The notes below the pieces were generated by a model, which saw nothing but the letters and a program-made list of their open reading frames with translations, ran no database searches and was not told the origin of the DNA. Positions 22,967 to 30,799 of a stretch of 51,726 nt of DNA are shown piece by piece. The position numbers were made by a program, and so were the translations under genes. This DNA is from an uncultured Collinsella sp. (GTDB lineage Bacteria; Actinomycetota; Coriobacteriia; Coriobacteriales; Coriobacteriaceae). Numbering within the stretch: position 1 is the first letter of the stretch; every line of letters begins with the position of its first letter. The DNA lies in the NCBI GenBank assembly GCA_900544205.1, contig UQUG01000006.1, positions 1-51,726 of the forward strand, written 5' to 3'.

Positions 22967-24719
22967 AGTCTAGGTATCCTCTCACGTCTGCTTCGTAGTC
23001 CTCGATAATGCGCGGTCCTGCCGCGCCAAATTCAATTACGGTGTCACCCACCAGGTCAAAGAGCGCCTCGTTGATGGTATCGACGAGCATGTCCTCGCTC
23101 TGGCCCGACCTCTCCACTGCCGATGCCGTCTGTGCCGTGTTCTGCTCGAGCAGCGCGCGCAGATAGGCGGCTGCGGCGGGCGCGAGTTCGGTTGCGGTGC
23201 CAGCGGGTGCAGTCGATACGACCGCGGGCGTCGGCGCGAGAAGCGGTGCCACGACACCAAACTGTTCGGTGGATATGGTCGGCTCGTCGGTCAAGTCCTG
23301 CCGAATGGGTGCCACGACCGCCTCGACAATCGCGTCGGCTACGGGCTCGGCTTCCGGTTGCCCTGAGTCCGCTGCCTCGGCTTCTGCGGACGCGCCGTCC
23401 TCGCGTTCCTCGTCGATCAAAAGCGCTTCGCGCGTTTGCGCAGCGGCGCTCCGAATGTGCCCCAGCTGACTCAGATCGATATCGATCTTGACGGGCTGGT
23501 GTGCGGCGTCCCACGAAAGCCACGCCACAATCTCGTCATCGATAATCTTGGCCAGATATTTGGGGACCTTTTCTTCCTTAAGGGGATGGGCGGGGTCCAG
23601 CGCCAGGCGCAGGCGTTGGTCGCAGGCGCGCATCATTTCACCGAGCTTGCTGCTCTTTTGCCTACTACTGTGGATACGCATGCATTCCCAAAAGCCGTTT
23701 TGGCAACGGTAGATATGGATGGGATCCAAGCGGTATTCGCAGTCCTCGTGGCGCTCGGGCGCAAAGAATACGGCCGAGGCAAACATGGTGTAGGGCATGG
23801 CCGTCTCCTCCCCAAATAAGCTCGCCACGATGCCGGTCTTTCGGTGCGTGTCATAGTAGCGCGCCATACGGACATACACGGCGCACGCCACGTGGCGCAG
23901 ATCGCGGTGGTGGCTGCGGTCGAGCCGCGAGTTACTTAGGTTGTACGTGGAGAGGGCGTTGATGGCGGCCATGAGTCGCTCCTCGCGCACCTCATCGGGC
24001 GGAAGGGGGAGCGTGGGCTCGGAGGTTTTGCGACGCTTAGGGGTCTGGCCGGACGGTGCCGGTGCTGGTACAAGGTCTCGTGCCGCGCGCCGCAGCTCGA
24101 TAAGGGCGTTATCGAACATGACGGTTTTAGAGTCGCGAAGCAGCTTGGGATCGAGCCCGTGGAGCACGGCGTAATCCTGCAGCCACACGCGTGCAAATCG
24201 ATCAATGCCGGGCTCGAAGGCGCGATAGACATCCCAAAAAGCCTTGATCTTGTTAAAACCATCGAGCGGGTCATCTACGCCAATGCCGCAAATCAGCTCA
24301 TAGAGATACAGAAAGGCAAAGGACGTAGACGTTTCCTCGACGGTTCCGCGGCGCACTTGGGCACGCCAGGTAAAATAGCCGCGCAACTGCCGGTCGCTCA
24401 TGGCGTTGTAGGTGGGAAAGTACGATTTAAAGGTGCCGTTGTAGGGACAGTCGTCCTCAAAATCGGCCATCAGCAAGCCTTGGCGGTAGAAAAGCTCGGC
24501 TTCCGAAAGCCAGCGACCTGCGCCGCCTTTGGGGTCATCCTGCCAGCGCGATATCTCGCGCATTTTACGGTACTGGTCGGGGAGGAAATTCTGCATCTGT
24601 CGGCCGGTTTTGAGAATCGGCTCGTCTGCGTAGATTTCGTTTGAGAAGCGGGTGGACTGATGGGTCCGGGCCTCGGCCATAATGCGCTCGATGAGCATCT
24701 TGATGTCCTGGTCGGCCAC
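22959..24719 (-). CDS. TerB-N/TerB-C domain protein, first gene of the defence module
   Basis: 586 residues from a GTG at 24719 with AGGAGAAG upstream. The TerB-N region spans about 55-260, with YNAMSDRQLRGYFTWRAQVR and the Leu/Tyr-rich SFAFLYLYELICGIG. A charged linker with a proline-free acidic part (about 395-470) is followed by a C-terminal TerB-C-like region (480-586) ending in EDYEADVRGYLDYE. TerB-domain proteins occur in tellurite-resistance and phage-defence contexts. Beside DUF2791 and an Lhr-type helicase this is the gene order I recall for Shango (SngA). The biochemical role is unknown. Confidence 0.85.
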   Translation of the reverse strand: MADQDIKMLIERIMAEARTHQSTRFSNEIYADEPILKTGRQMQNFLPDQYRKMREISRWQDDPKGGAGRWLSEAELFYRQGLLMADFEDDCPYNGTFKSYFPTYNAMSDRQLRGYFTWRAQVRRGTVEETSTSFAFLYLYELICGIGVDDPLDGFNKIKAFWDVYRAFEPGIDRFARVWLQDYAVLHGLDPKLLRDSKTVMFDNALIELRRAARDLVPAPAPSGQTPKRRKTSEPTLPLPPDEVREERLMAAINALSTYNLSNSRLDRSHHRDLRHVACAVYVRMARYYDTHRKTGIVASLFGEETAMPYTMFASAVFFAPERHEDCEYRLDPIHIYRCQNGFWECMRIHSSRQKSSKLGEMMRACDQRLRLALDPAHPLKEEKVPKYLAKIIDDEIVAWLSWDAAHQPVKIDIDLSQLGHIRSAAAQTREALLIDEEREDGASAEAEAADSGQPEAEPVADAIVEAVVAPIRQDLTDEPTISTEQFGVVAPLLAPTPAVVSTAPAGTATELAPAAAAYLRALLEQNTAQTASAVERSGQSEDMLVDTINEALFDLVGDTVIEFGAAGPRIIEDYEADVRGYLDYE

Positions 24720-24756
24720 CGCTTCTCCTCTCCTAACGCAGCTACGGTGACCTCAT

Positions 24757-24762
24757 ATCATA
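24757..24762 (-). promoter_or_regulatory. Possible -10 box of the TerB operon
   Basis: On the minus strand TATGAT, 38 bases before the GTG at 24719. The upstream hexamer (near CGAACA) is a poor -35 match. Confidence 0.35.
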
Positions 24763-24807
24763 GCACAGCATCAAACAGATGTTCGAGATACCGCTGCGTT
24801 GATAGAT

Positions 24808-25524
24808 TTAGAACAGGAGGGCGTAGATGACGGCGATGACGACGGAGGGGAGCATATTGGCCGTGCGAAAGGTCTGGGGACGGATGAGGTTGACGCCGAC
24901 GCAGAAGATGAGCATAGAGCCCACGAGCGATAGGCTGTCGAGGGCAGCTGTGGTCATGATGGGGGAGAGCGCGCCGGCAAACAACGTGATCGTTCCTTGG
25001 AACACGGCGACGGGCAGGGCGGAGAAAATGCAGCCGCGGCCGAGTGAGGCCGTCATGGTGCAGACGATGATGCAGTCAAGCGCGCCCTTGAGGGCAAGCG
25101 TGGACCAGTCGCCGAGCAAACCGTCTTGGATTGATCCCACGATGGCCATGGCGCCGATACACACGGTGAGCGAAGTCGAGACAAAAGCGTTGGTAAATTC
25201 GTTATCGCCCTCACTGCCGGTTTTGCGCTTGAGCCATTCGCCAAGGTTCTCGATGGCGGCTTCCAAGTTGACGGCCTCGCCGATGAGTGAACCGAGCGCA
25301 AATGAGACGATGAGCATGGTGGTACCGGTGGTCGCCAGCGCCTTTCCATCGATGATGAGCATCTTTTGCATGGTGCCGCCCAGGCCGATAAACAGGACGC
25401 ACAGTCCCGATGCTTTCATGAGCGTGTCTTGGATGCGCGGTGTAATGAAGCGACCGCCCGCTAATCCCAAAAGACCGCCCGCAACTAAAAGCACAACGTT
25501 GATGATTGTTCCCAAGCCCGGCAT
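24808..25524 (-). CDS. DUF554 integral membrane protein
   Basis: 238 residues from the ATG at 25524, supported by AGGAGGGC close upstream; the frame extends to 25593 without a site. About seven membrane segments are visible, beginning MPGLGTIINVVLLVAGGLLGLAGGRF and ending VVIAVIYALLF. LKGALDCIIVCTMTASLGRGCIFSA is the most conserved part of DUF554. These proteins are described as possible transporters; no substrate is known. It lies upstream of the TerB gene on the same strand with 88 bases between, so read-through is possible, but I see no functional link. Confidence 0.88.
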   Translation of the reverse strand: MPGLGTIINVVLLVAGGLLGLAGGRFITPRIQDTLMKASGLCVLFIGLGGTMQKMLIIDGKALATTGTTMLIVSFALGSLIGEAVNLEAAIENLGEWLKRKTGSEGDNEFTNAFVSTSLTVCIGAMAIVGSIQDGLLGDWSTLALKGALDCIIVCTMTASLGRGCIFSALPVAVFQGTITLFAGALSPIMTTAALDSLSLVGSMLIFCVGVNLIRPQTFRTANMLPSVVIAVIYALLF

Positions 25525-25642
25525 GAGCCCTCCTGTATTGATGCCAACGTGGCAATCGTAGCAGAACGAAATGCGAGGCACATCGCGACTCATCTAATAC
25601 GTTATATAAGTGGTATCAGGAATGATGCGCAGCATTTAAGCC

Positions 25643-27073
25643 TCAGGTGGTTGTCGGGACGTAGGGATAGTAGTCAAAGCGCAGTGTCATAAGCCGCTGT
25701 GGGGATTCAATAGCCGCGGCGATGATATTGGCATCGCGGGCACGATCAAACCCTTCGAGTTCGATCTGATACGAGACGTCTTGCATAATGTCCAGACGTC
25801 GCCAGGCTAGGAGTGTGTCGCCATCGAATTCCAAGGTCTTGCCTCCGTCTGGGGCAACGGCGTATAGACGCAGCTTGGCGGTGGTCGCAGGGTCGACAAC
25901 CGTGACCTTTTTAATTTCGTTTCGAGTATTCTTGGCGCCCAACAAGGTGAGCAGTGTTGGGGCCACGACCTCGCCCGATGGCAAAAAGACGACTTCGATG
26001 GATTCAGGAAATGCGATGATAGCCGACTTGCGGACGGGCTGATTGGCGGCGGCAGCTTCGATGTTCGCAGCGTCGATGACCTCTGTGTGGTCGAGTGCGG
26101 CAAGCACGCAGCAGTTACCTTCATCGATCTCTTGAGGATCAGCAAGCCCCAGACTGTCCGCGAACTCGGGATCGTTTGGATCGGCAGCGGGCTCATTCGG
26201 CGCTTCGAGAGAAGCTGGGACGCTGTTTGTCGGCGACGGCGTGTCGCCCGCACCTGCTTCTTTGTCCGCGCTCTCTTCTTGTATGGTTGCGTTGATGGGT
26301 TCGTCGTTTGGGGGGAGCGTCTTGGCGTCAAACGCGGAGGGGAGAATTCCGATGGCTCCGGATCCGTTCCACTCCATTTCGAGAAGCGCCGGGTCGGCAA
26401 GAATGCGTTGCCTGCTTTGCGCGCGGGCATCGATTTCAATAGGGCCTGCCTCTATCCCTCGTGTAAGGCTGAGTGATCCGGCTGGCTTCTCGAAATGAGC
26501 GTCTGTGTCTTTGGTACTGACGGCGTAGAACAGCAGGGACGCTTCTCCCGCCGCGATGGCATCGGTACCGGCTTTGGTCAGCCGCAACGATGCCGTGAAT
26601 GAGAGGGTGGGCTGCGTGTCGCCTGCATTCGCGGCGGCGCAGCCCAGGCATATACCGCCTCCTTTCTCAAAAAACGTACCGTCGAAGGCGACCTTCGCTC
26701 CGTTCGTCGAGTCATCGACCGAAGCGATGTCGATGCGCAGCTCTAAATTGCATGGATCGCCATCTGCATCGAGCACAACCGAGCGCCACGTGCAGACGGC
26801 GCACCCCGCCTGGGAGCCGTTTGCCTTGTTCGAACGATTGATATCCACGACTATCGAGCCGTCCGTATTACGACGAAGGCATCCCGAGGTTGAGATTGCG
26901 GCCTGTGCGATCGAAAAACGCTTGCACGCAATGGCGCTCGACGGATTTGGTGCGGAGCTTAGGGCTGCTGGTAAGGAGTCTGCCATGACAGGAGTCGCCC
27001 AAGCGGCGACAGGCGTTCCGGTTGCGAGCGCGCCGCAGAGTGCGACGACAGGCAAAAGGTTCTTCGATGCCAT
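25643..27073 (-). CDS. Exported cysteine-containing protein of unknown function
   Basis: 476 residues with a signal peptide (1-27, cleavage likely after AWA). It contains paired or clustered cysteines (SGCLRR, GCAVCTW, ICLGCAA, NCCVLAAL) that could form disulfides or bind metal outside the cell. A low-complexity acidic/proline linker (about 280-325) separates two mostly beta-looking halves, the second including SIEVVFLPSGEVVAPTLL. No LPXTG-type tail or C-terminal membrane segment is seen. AAGGAGA precedes the ATG. It is the last gene of a five-gene minus-strand operon of surface proteins. I do not recognise the family. Confidence 0.75.
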   Translation of the reverse strand: MASKNLLPVVALCGALATGTPVAAWATPVMADSLPAALSSAPNPSSAIACKRFSIAQAAISTSGCLRRNTDGSIVVDINRSNKANGSQAGCAVCTWRSVVLDADGDPCNLELRIDIASVDDSTNGAKVAFDGTFFEKGGGICLGCAAANAGDTQPTLSFTASLRLTKAGTDAIAAGEASLLFYAVSTKDTDAHFEKPAGSLSLTRGIEAGPIEIDARAQSRQRILADPALLEMEWNGSGAIGILPSAFDAKTLPPNDEPINATIQEESADKEAGAGDTPSPTNSVPASLEAPNEPAADPNDPEFADSLGLADPQEIDEGNCCVLAALDHTEVIDAANIEAAAANQPVRKSAIIAFPESIEVVFLPSGEVVAPTLLTLLGAKNTRNEIKKVTVVDPATTAKLRLYAVAPDGGKTLEFDGDTLLAWRRLDIMQDVSYQIELEGFDRARDANIIAAAIESPQRLMTLRFDYYPYVPTTT

Positions 27074-27091
27074 GGGGTCTCCTTAGCTAAT

Positions 27092-27373
27092 TTAGTGCGG
27101 CCTGTTCATGTTTTGTTTCTGGCTGTGTTTGATGTGCAGACCGAGGCCGGCGGTTCCCGCGCCTGCTGCTGCGGCGCCTGCTGCCAAGAGCCATCGTTTG
27201 TCGCCTGTCTGCGCCAACGGTTCCTCGCGGTCGCTGCGGTCGAGCTCCGAGAGGTCGACCGTCACTTGCGTGGCGGCCTGCGCCTGTTCTTGCTGGGCAA
27301 AGGCCATGGCTGGCCCAAACGCTAGGATGCTGACGGCGGCGGCCAGGGCGACGGCCTTATGCCGTGTGCGCAC
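27092..27373 (-). CDS. Small sortase-type surface protein (LAQTG tail)
   Basis: About 93 residues from a GTG at 27373; a TTG at 27403 is the alternative, and either overlaps the upstream gene's 3' end. A signal peptide (AVALAAAVSILAFGPAMAFA) is followed by about 35 residues rich in Gln/Asp/Glu. Then come LAQTGD, a hydrophobic span AAGAAAAGAGTAGLGL and a basic tail, the layout of an LPXTG sortase signal with Ala at the second position. The mature peptide would be only about 30-40 residues, unusually short for an anchored protein. No sortase gene is in the window. Confidence 0.75.
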   Translation of the reverse strand: MRTRHKAVALAAAVSILAFGPAMAFAQQEQAQAATQVTVDLSELDRSDREEPLAQTGDKRWLLAAGAAAAGAGTAGLGLHIKHSQKQNMNRPH

Positions 27374-27956
27374 CGGGCTCGACCGTCCAGGTGATCGTTG
27401 CAACCTGATCGCCTTCGCCGGTTACGCGGAAGATGTCGCGCGTGACGCGGGCGACGTTTCCGCTTGTCTTGAGCTTAATTTTGTCCGTGCCACCGGCAAT
27501 GCCCTGGTAGCCCATGTCGAAGGCTGCATTCTTGGAAAGATCGAGGCCCGTTCCCTGCATTGCGGCGCTGGCGTTCTGGAGCGCGCCGTCGGGGCCGACC
27601 TTAAAGTCGATGGAGTTCTGCGCGGTTCCGGCCTTGGCGTCGGCGGCAATGGTCCAGGTGTTCATGGCGTCGATCTTCATGTTGGTGACATGGATGCCGT
27701 AGGCCGAATGATTGTCGATGGTGGTCGCGTCTTCTGAGGGGCCCTGAAGCGTGCCGTCGGCCTTGGCGACGAAGGGAATAACCGTCGGAACTTTGAACTC
27801 AACGTTGTCGATCTCGGTCCTGACCATTACCTTCGTGGTTCCAACGCGCCCGGCTGCCATAGCTGGCGTCGGGGCGGCGCCCATTGCGAGCGCGAGCGCG
27901 AGCCCTGCGCCCACGGCGAGCGCTCTGGCTCCGTTCATGTTCCTGGTGATGTCCAT
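27357..27956 (-). CDS. Secreted protein, WxL-like C-terminus
   Basis: 199 residues with a signal peptide (1-34, cleavage likely after AMA). The mature part is beta-rich (KVPTVIPFVAKADGTLQGPSED, then YGIHVTNMKIDAM) and ends with VATITWTVEPG, which recalls the distal motif of WxL-type cell-wall-binding proteins; this resemblance is weak. GAAAGGAAC precedes the ATG. It is in an operon with a membrane protein upstream and an LAQTG protein downstream, so a cell-surface role is likely. The family is unrecognised. Confidence 0.78.
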   Translation of the reverse strand: MDITRNMNGARALAVGAGLALALAMGAAPTPAMAAGRVGTTKVMVRTEIDNVEFKVPTVIPFVAKADGTLQGPSEDATTIDNHSAYGIHVTNMKIDAMNTWTIAADAKAGTAQNSIDFKVGPDGALQNASAAMQGTGLDLSKNAAFDMGYQGIAGGTDKIKLKTSGNVARVTRDIFRVTGEGDQVATITWTVEPGAHTA

Positions 27957-28046
27957 GGTCGTTCCTTTCTATTCGCCGCGGGCCGTCCCCGCGATGATTG
28001 GACGAATGCTGGTGAATTGCGTGCGGTGCCGCGTCGGCCGGAAAAG

Positions 28047-28556
28047 CTAGTTCTCGGCTTGCTCAACCCGCACCTTGACACGTGTCGGATTGCCGTGGCT
28101 GTCGAGGGTCTTGGCATCGAGTGCCTGGATCTCGATGTACGCCTCGCCTTCTTTGATGTCGCCGGCGGGGCACGTTTCGATTGTCTTGCCGGTCTCGACC
28201 ACACCGGATTCGTACATGGTCTCGTCGTTTTGGATGACGCGGAATCGCTGGGGAAATTTATTGTCTTGGACGTTTTGCACGTTGACGCGCAGCTTGCCGT
28301 CCTCCTGCAGCTGAGCGACCGGTGCGACCGAAATCGTCATCATGTTGTCGCGGACGATGGCGTCGAGCTCATCTTGGATTTCCTGACGCGTTTTGCCCTC
28401 GGCCGTCGTAACCGAAGCGCCCGCCTCGGGTACGGGCTGCGACTGCCAAGCGTATAGTCCTACGGCGACAAGGGCACAGACGATGGCCAAGCAGGCAACG
28501 ATGAGCTTCTTGCGACGACCCGGGCCTGCAAAGTGGGGTGGCTTCTTCGCGCTCAT
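28047..28556 (-). CDS. Single-pass membrane protein, extracellular beta domain
   Basis: 169 residues from the ATG at 28556, with AAGGATG upstream and an ATGA overlap with the preceding gene; the open frame to 28994 is not the gene. A basic cytoplasmic start is followed by one membrane segment (about 18-40, LIVACLAIVCALVAVGLYAW). The outside domain has FRVIQNDETMYESGVVETGKTIE and ends KVRVEQAEN, suggesting a beta-sandwich. There is no catalytic motif. Gene order suggests it works with the secreted 199-residue protein and the LAQTG protein. Confidence 0.75.
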   Translation of the reverse strand: MSAKKPPHFAGPGRRKKLIVACLAIVCALVAVGLYAWQSQPVPEAGASVTTAEGKTRQEIQDELDAIVRDNMMTISVAPVAQLQEDGKLRVNVQNVQDNKFPQRFRVIQNDETMYESGVVETGKTIETCPAGDIKEGEAYIEIQALDAKTLDSHGNPTRVKVRVEQAEN

Positions 28557-28849
28557 GCGGCATCCTTGGCGGTATAGATGCGCGCAAAGGTGGACGGGTT
28601 CGCTCCAAAGAGCATGTGAAGCATCAGGCGGCGTGAGTAGACAAGCTCGTCGAAGTCGGGAGGGAGCTCGATGTCGTGGATATGCGCGATGCGGTGGGCG
28701 AGCGCCGAGAACGACTCGGGGTCGCAGATCACATCGGTGGTAACGTGGTAGACCGTCGTATCGGGGAATGCCTCTTCGTCGAAAGGCAGGAGATGGGGAT
28801 CGTCGTCGACTTCGATGGCGATGCCGTACTGGGGCCAGTAATATGCCAT
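28553..28849 (-). CDS. Small cytoplasmic protein of unknown function
   Basis: 98 residues, first gene of the five-gene surface-protein operon. It has no signal peptide or membrane segment. It begins MAYYWPQYGIAIEVDDD and ends ARIYTAKDAA, with acidic N-terminal and mixed C-terminal parts. Its stop overlaps the start of the membrane protein (ATGA), so translation is coupled. GGGAGG lies before the ATG. The leader upstream has a perfect hairpin (28871-28894) and tandem repeats. I do not recognise a family. Confidence 0.7.
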   Translation of the reverse strand: MAYYWPQYGIAIEVDDDPHLLPFDEEAFPDTTVYHVTTDVICDPESFSALAHRIAHIHDIELPPDFDELVYSRRLMLHMLFGANPSTFARIYTAKDAA

Positions 28850-28870
28850 GGGAACCTCCCTGCTTCTGGG

Positions 28871-28894
28871 GCCAAAACTTCTGTCGGTTTTGGC
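28871..28894. repeat. Leader hairpin of the surface operon
   Basis: GCCAAAAC and GTTTTGGC pair perfectly around TTCTGTCG, about 20 bases upstream of the first gene's start. It could occupy the 5' end of the transcript. Confidence 0.45.
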
Positions 28895-28923
28895 TGTCGA
28901 TGCCGACCGTATCAGCCGTTACT

Positions 28924-28953
28924 TGACCAATTGCTGACCAAATGCTTGACGGA
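28924..28953. promoter_or_regulatory. Three tandem TGACCAA-type repeats
   Basis: TGACCAA at 28924 and 28935, and TGACGGA at 28947: spacing of 11 and 12 bases puts them on one face of the helix. They lie in the 346-base non-coding stretch between the divergent surface operon and the lactate dehydrogenase operon, upstream of the former. Nothing else is clear in the stretch apart from the hairpin at 28871 and the palindrome at 29115. Confidence 0.4.
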
Positions 28954-29114
28954 TTGGTGTCTCCGCAGGTAAAAGGCGGCAAAAAATACTCCAACTTTTT
29001 TCAAGCGACAATCGCGCGGTCGGCGACGGCGGGGCCATATGTGTCAAAAGCATCGTCTGCCGAGGAAATCAAGCCGCTCGCCGAATTGCACGAACGTAAA
29101 AATCCTCAATTATG

Positions 29115-29125
29115 GAGACGGTCTC
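29115..29125. promoter_or_regulatory. Palindrome GAGAC-G-GTCTC upstream of the lactate dehydrogenase operon
   Basis: An 11-base perfect palindrome about 70 bases before the ATG at 29196. A TTGCAC at 29085 could be a -35 box, but no good -10 follows. It may be the operator of a lactate-responsive regulator, by position only. Confidence 0.35.
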
Positions 29126-29195
29126 GAACACGTCAACGAAACGATGCGGTAACATCTCCCTGCAAACACTGTAGTTAGCTAAAGGGGAGTTCTGC

Positions 29196-30797
29196 ATGTC
29201 TGCAACTATCAAACCCTTCACCGATGAGTTCGAAGAGTGTGGTCGCGATGAGTCTCGCGCATCGGGCGAGGCCTCGAGCATCTCGTTTCCGACAACGGAA
29301 GACGAGGTCCGTGCCATTTTGGAAAAGCTCCATGCCGAGCGTGTCCCGGTAACGGTTCAGGGCGCCCGAACCGGCCTTGCCGCCGGTGCCGTGCCCCACG
29401 GCGGGCATATCCTCAATACTTCTCGTATGAATCGCTACTTGGGCCTTCGCCGCGATGAGCAAGGCCAATTTCTGCTGCGCGTGGAGCCGGGCGTTGTGCT
29501 CTCGGAGCTGCGCAAGCAGCTGAGCAAGAAGGTGCTGCCGACTACTGGTTGGGACCAGGCATCGCTTGAGGCCTACGAGGAGTTCCAAGAGGTCCCCGAG
29601 CAGTTCTTTCCCACCGACCCCACCGAGACGTCTGCCTGTCTGGGCGGCATGGCGGCATGTAACGCCTCTGGTGCCCGCAGCTACGCCTACGGTCCCATGC
29701 GCCCACATATCACGGGACTCCACGTCGCGCTGGCTGATGGCGATTTGCTTGAGCTTCAGCGCGGCGAGGCTTTTGCCCAGGGCCGCCACCTGTCGCTCGT
29801 GACGGCAGCGGGCCGTACACTCGAGCTCGATCTTCCCGGCTATACCATGCCCAAGACCAAAAATGCTTCGGGCTATTTCGTTGCTGACGATATGGATGCC
29901 ATCGATCTGTTTATCGGTGCGTGTGGCACAATCGGCGTCATCACCGAGCTCGAGATTGCCCTGCAGGCGGCGCCTGCGGTTGTTTGGGGCGTGAGCTGTT
30001 TCTTTGACAGCGAAGACAAGGCCGTTTCCTTCACCGATTCTGTGCGTCCCGTCCTGTCCCACGCGGCTGCCATCGAATATTTCGATGCGGGCGCCCTGGA
30101 TATCCTGCGTCGTCAGCGTGAGCAGTCGACCGCGTTCGCCTCGCTGCCGGCGCTCGACAAAGACGCCAAGGTCTGTGTCTACGTGGAGCTCGACTGCGAC
30201 GACGAAGTTCAGGCGACTGAGGAGCTGTATCACTTGGGGTGGGTACTGGAGCTTGCGGGCGGCAGTGACGATGCGACATGGGTCGCGCGCACCGAGGTCG
30301 ATCGCGAGTGTCAGCGATTCTTCCGCCATGCGGTGCCCGAGAGCGTCAACATGCTCATCGACGAGCGCCGCCGCATGGATCCCACCATCACCAAACTGGG
30401 TTCGGACATGTCGGTGCCCAACGCGCACTTGGCCGATGTTATCGCCCTCTATCGCCGCACGCTGGCGGAAAGTGGGCTTGAATCTGCCGCCTGGGGGCAT
30501 ATCGGTAACAACCATCTGCATGTGAACATTCTGCCGCGCGATGCACAGGATTATCGCCGCGGCGCAGAACTCTTTGCCCAGTGGGCTTCCGAGGTCACGG
30601 CCATGGGCGGTGCCGTCTCCGCGGAACACGGCGTCGGCAAGATCAAGGCGGGCTTCTTGGAGACGATGTACGGTCACGAGGCCATGGTCGAGTCGGCGCG
30701 GCTCAAGCTCCAGCTCGATCCTGCCGGGCAGCTGGGTCGCGGTAACCTGTTTTCGGAGAAGCTCTTGGATGAGCTCGTCCAGAAAGGGGGCGCGTGA
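29196..30797 (+). CDS. FAD-linked D-lactate dehydrogenase subunit (GlcD/LctD-like)
   Basis: 533 residues. The FAD-binding PCMH domain spans about 30-250 with VTVQGARTGLAAGAVP near 50-65 and CLGGMAACNASGARSYAYGP near 148-168. The C-terminal FAD-oxidase domain has HIGNNHLHVNILP near 432-444, which includes metal-binding histidines, and AEHGVGKIKAGFLE. The family oxidises 2-hydroxy acids such as D-lactate or glycolate. It is followed directly by EtfB and ferredoxin-EtfA, the partner pattern of the electron-confurcating lactate dehydrogenase LctBCD, so it likely reduces NAD+ with lactate using Etf. AAAGGGGAG precedes the ATG. Confidence 0.9.
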   Translation: MSATIKPFTDEFEECGRDESRASGEASSISFPTTEDEVRAILEKLHAERVPVTVQGARTGLAAGAVPHGGHILNTSRMNRYLGLRRDEQGQFLLRVEPGVVLSELRKQLSKKVLPTTGWDQASLEAYEEFQEVPEQFFPTDPTETSACLGGMAACNASGARSYAYGPMRPHITGLHVALADGDLLELQRGEAFAQGRHLSLVTAAGRTLELDLPGYTMPKTKNASGYFVADDMDAIDLFIGACGTIGVITELEIALQAAPAVVWGVSCFFDSEDKAVSFTDSVRPVLSHAAAIEYFDAGALDILRRQREQSTAFASLPALDKDAKVCVYVELDCDDEVQATEELYHLGWVLELAGGSDDATWVARTEVDRECQRFFRHAVPESVNMLIDERRRMDPTITKLGSDMSVPNAHLADVIALYRRTLAESGLESAAWGHIGNNHLHVNILPRDAQDYRRGAELFAQWASEVTAMGGAVSAEHGVGKIKAGFLETMYGHEAMVESARLKLQLDPAGQLGRGNLFSEKLLDELVQKGGA

Positions 30798-30799
30798 AG

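Noticed and set aside
9662..24719. A single large defence island including both helicases
   Set aside because: The DUF3516 helicase at 9662 is linked to RNA-modification genes and separated from the TerB module by unrelated operons and terminators.
19101..24719. Complete BREX locus
   Set aside because: Only BrxD- and BrxHI-like genes are present; no PglZ, PglX, BrxC or BrxL equivalent is in the window.
28942..29178. 78-residue open frame before the lactate dehydrogenase
   Set aside because: No ribosome-binding site or domain; it overlaps the promoter region.
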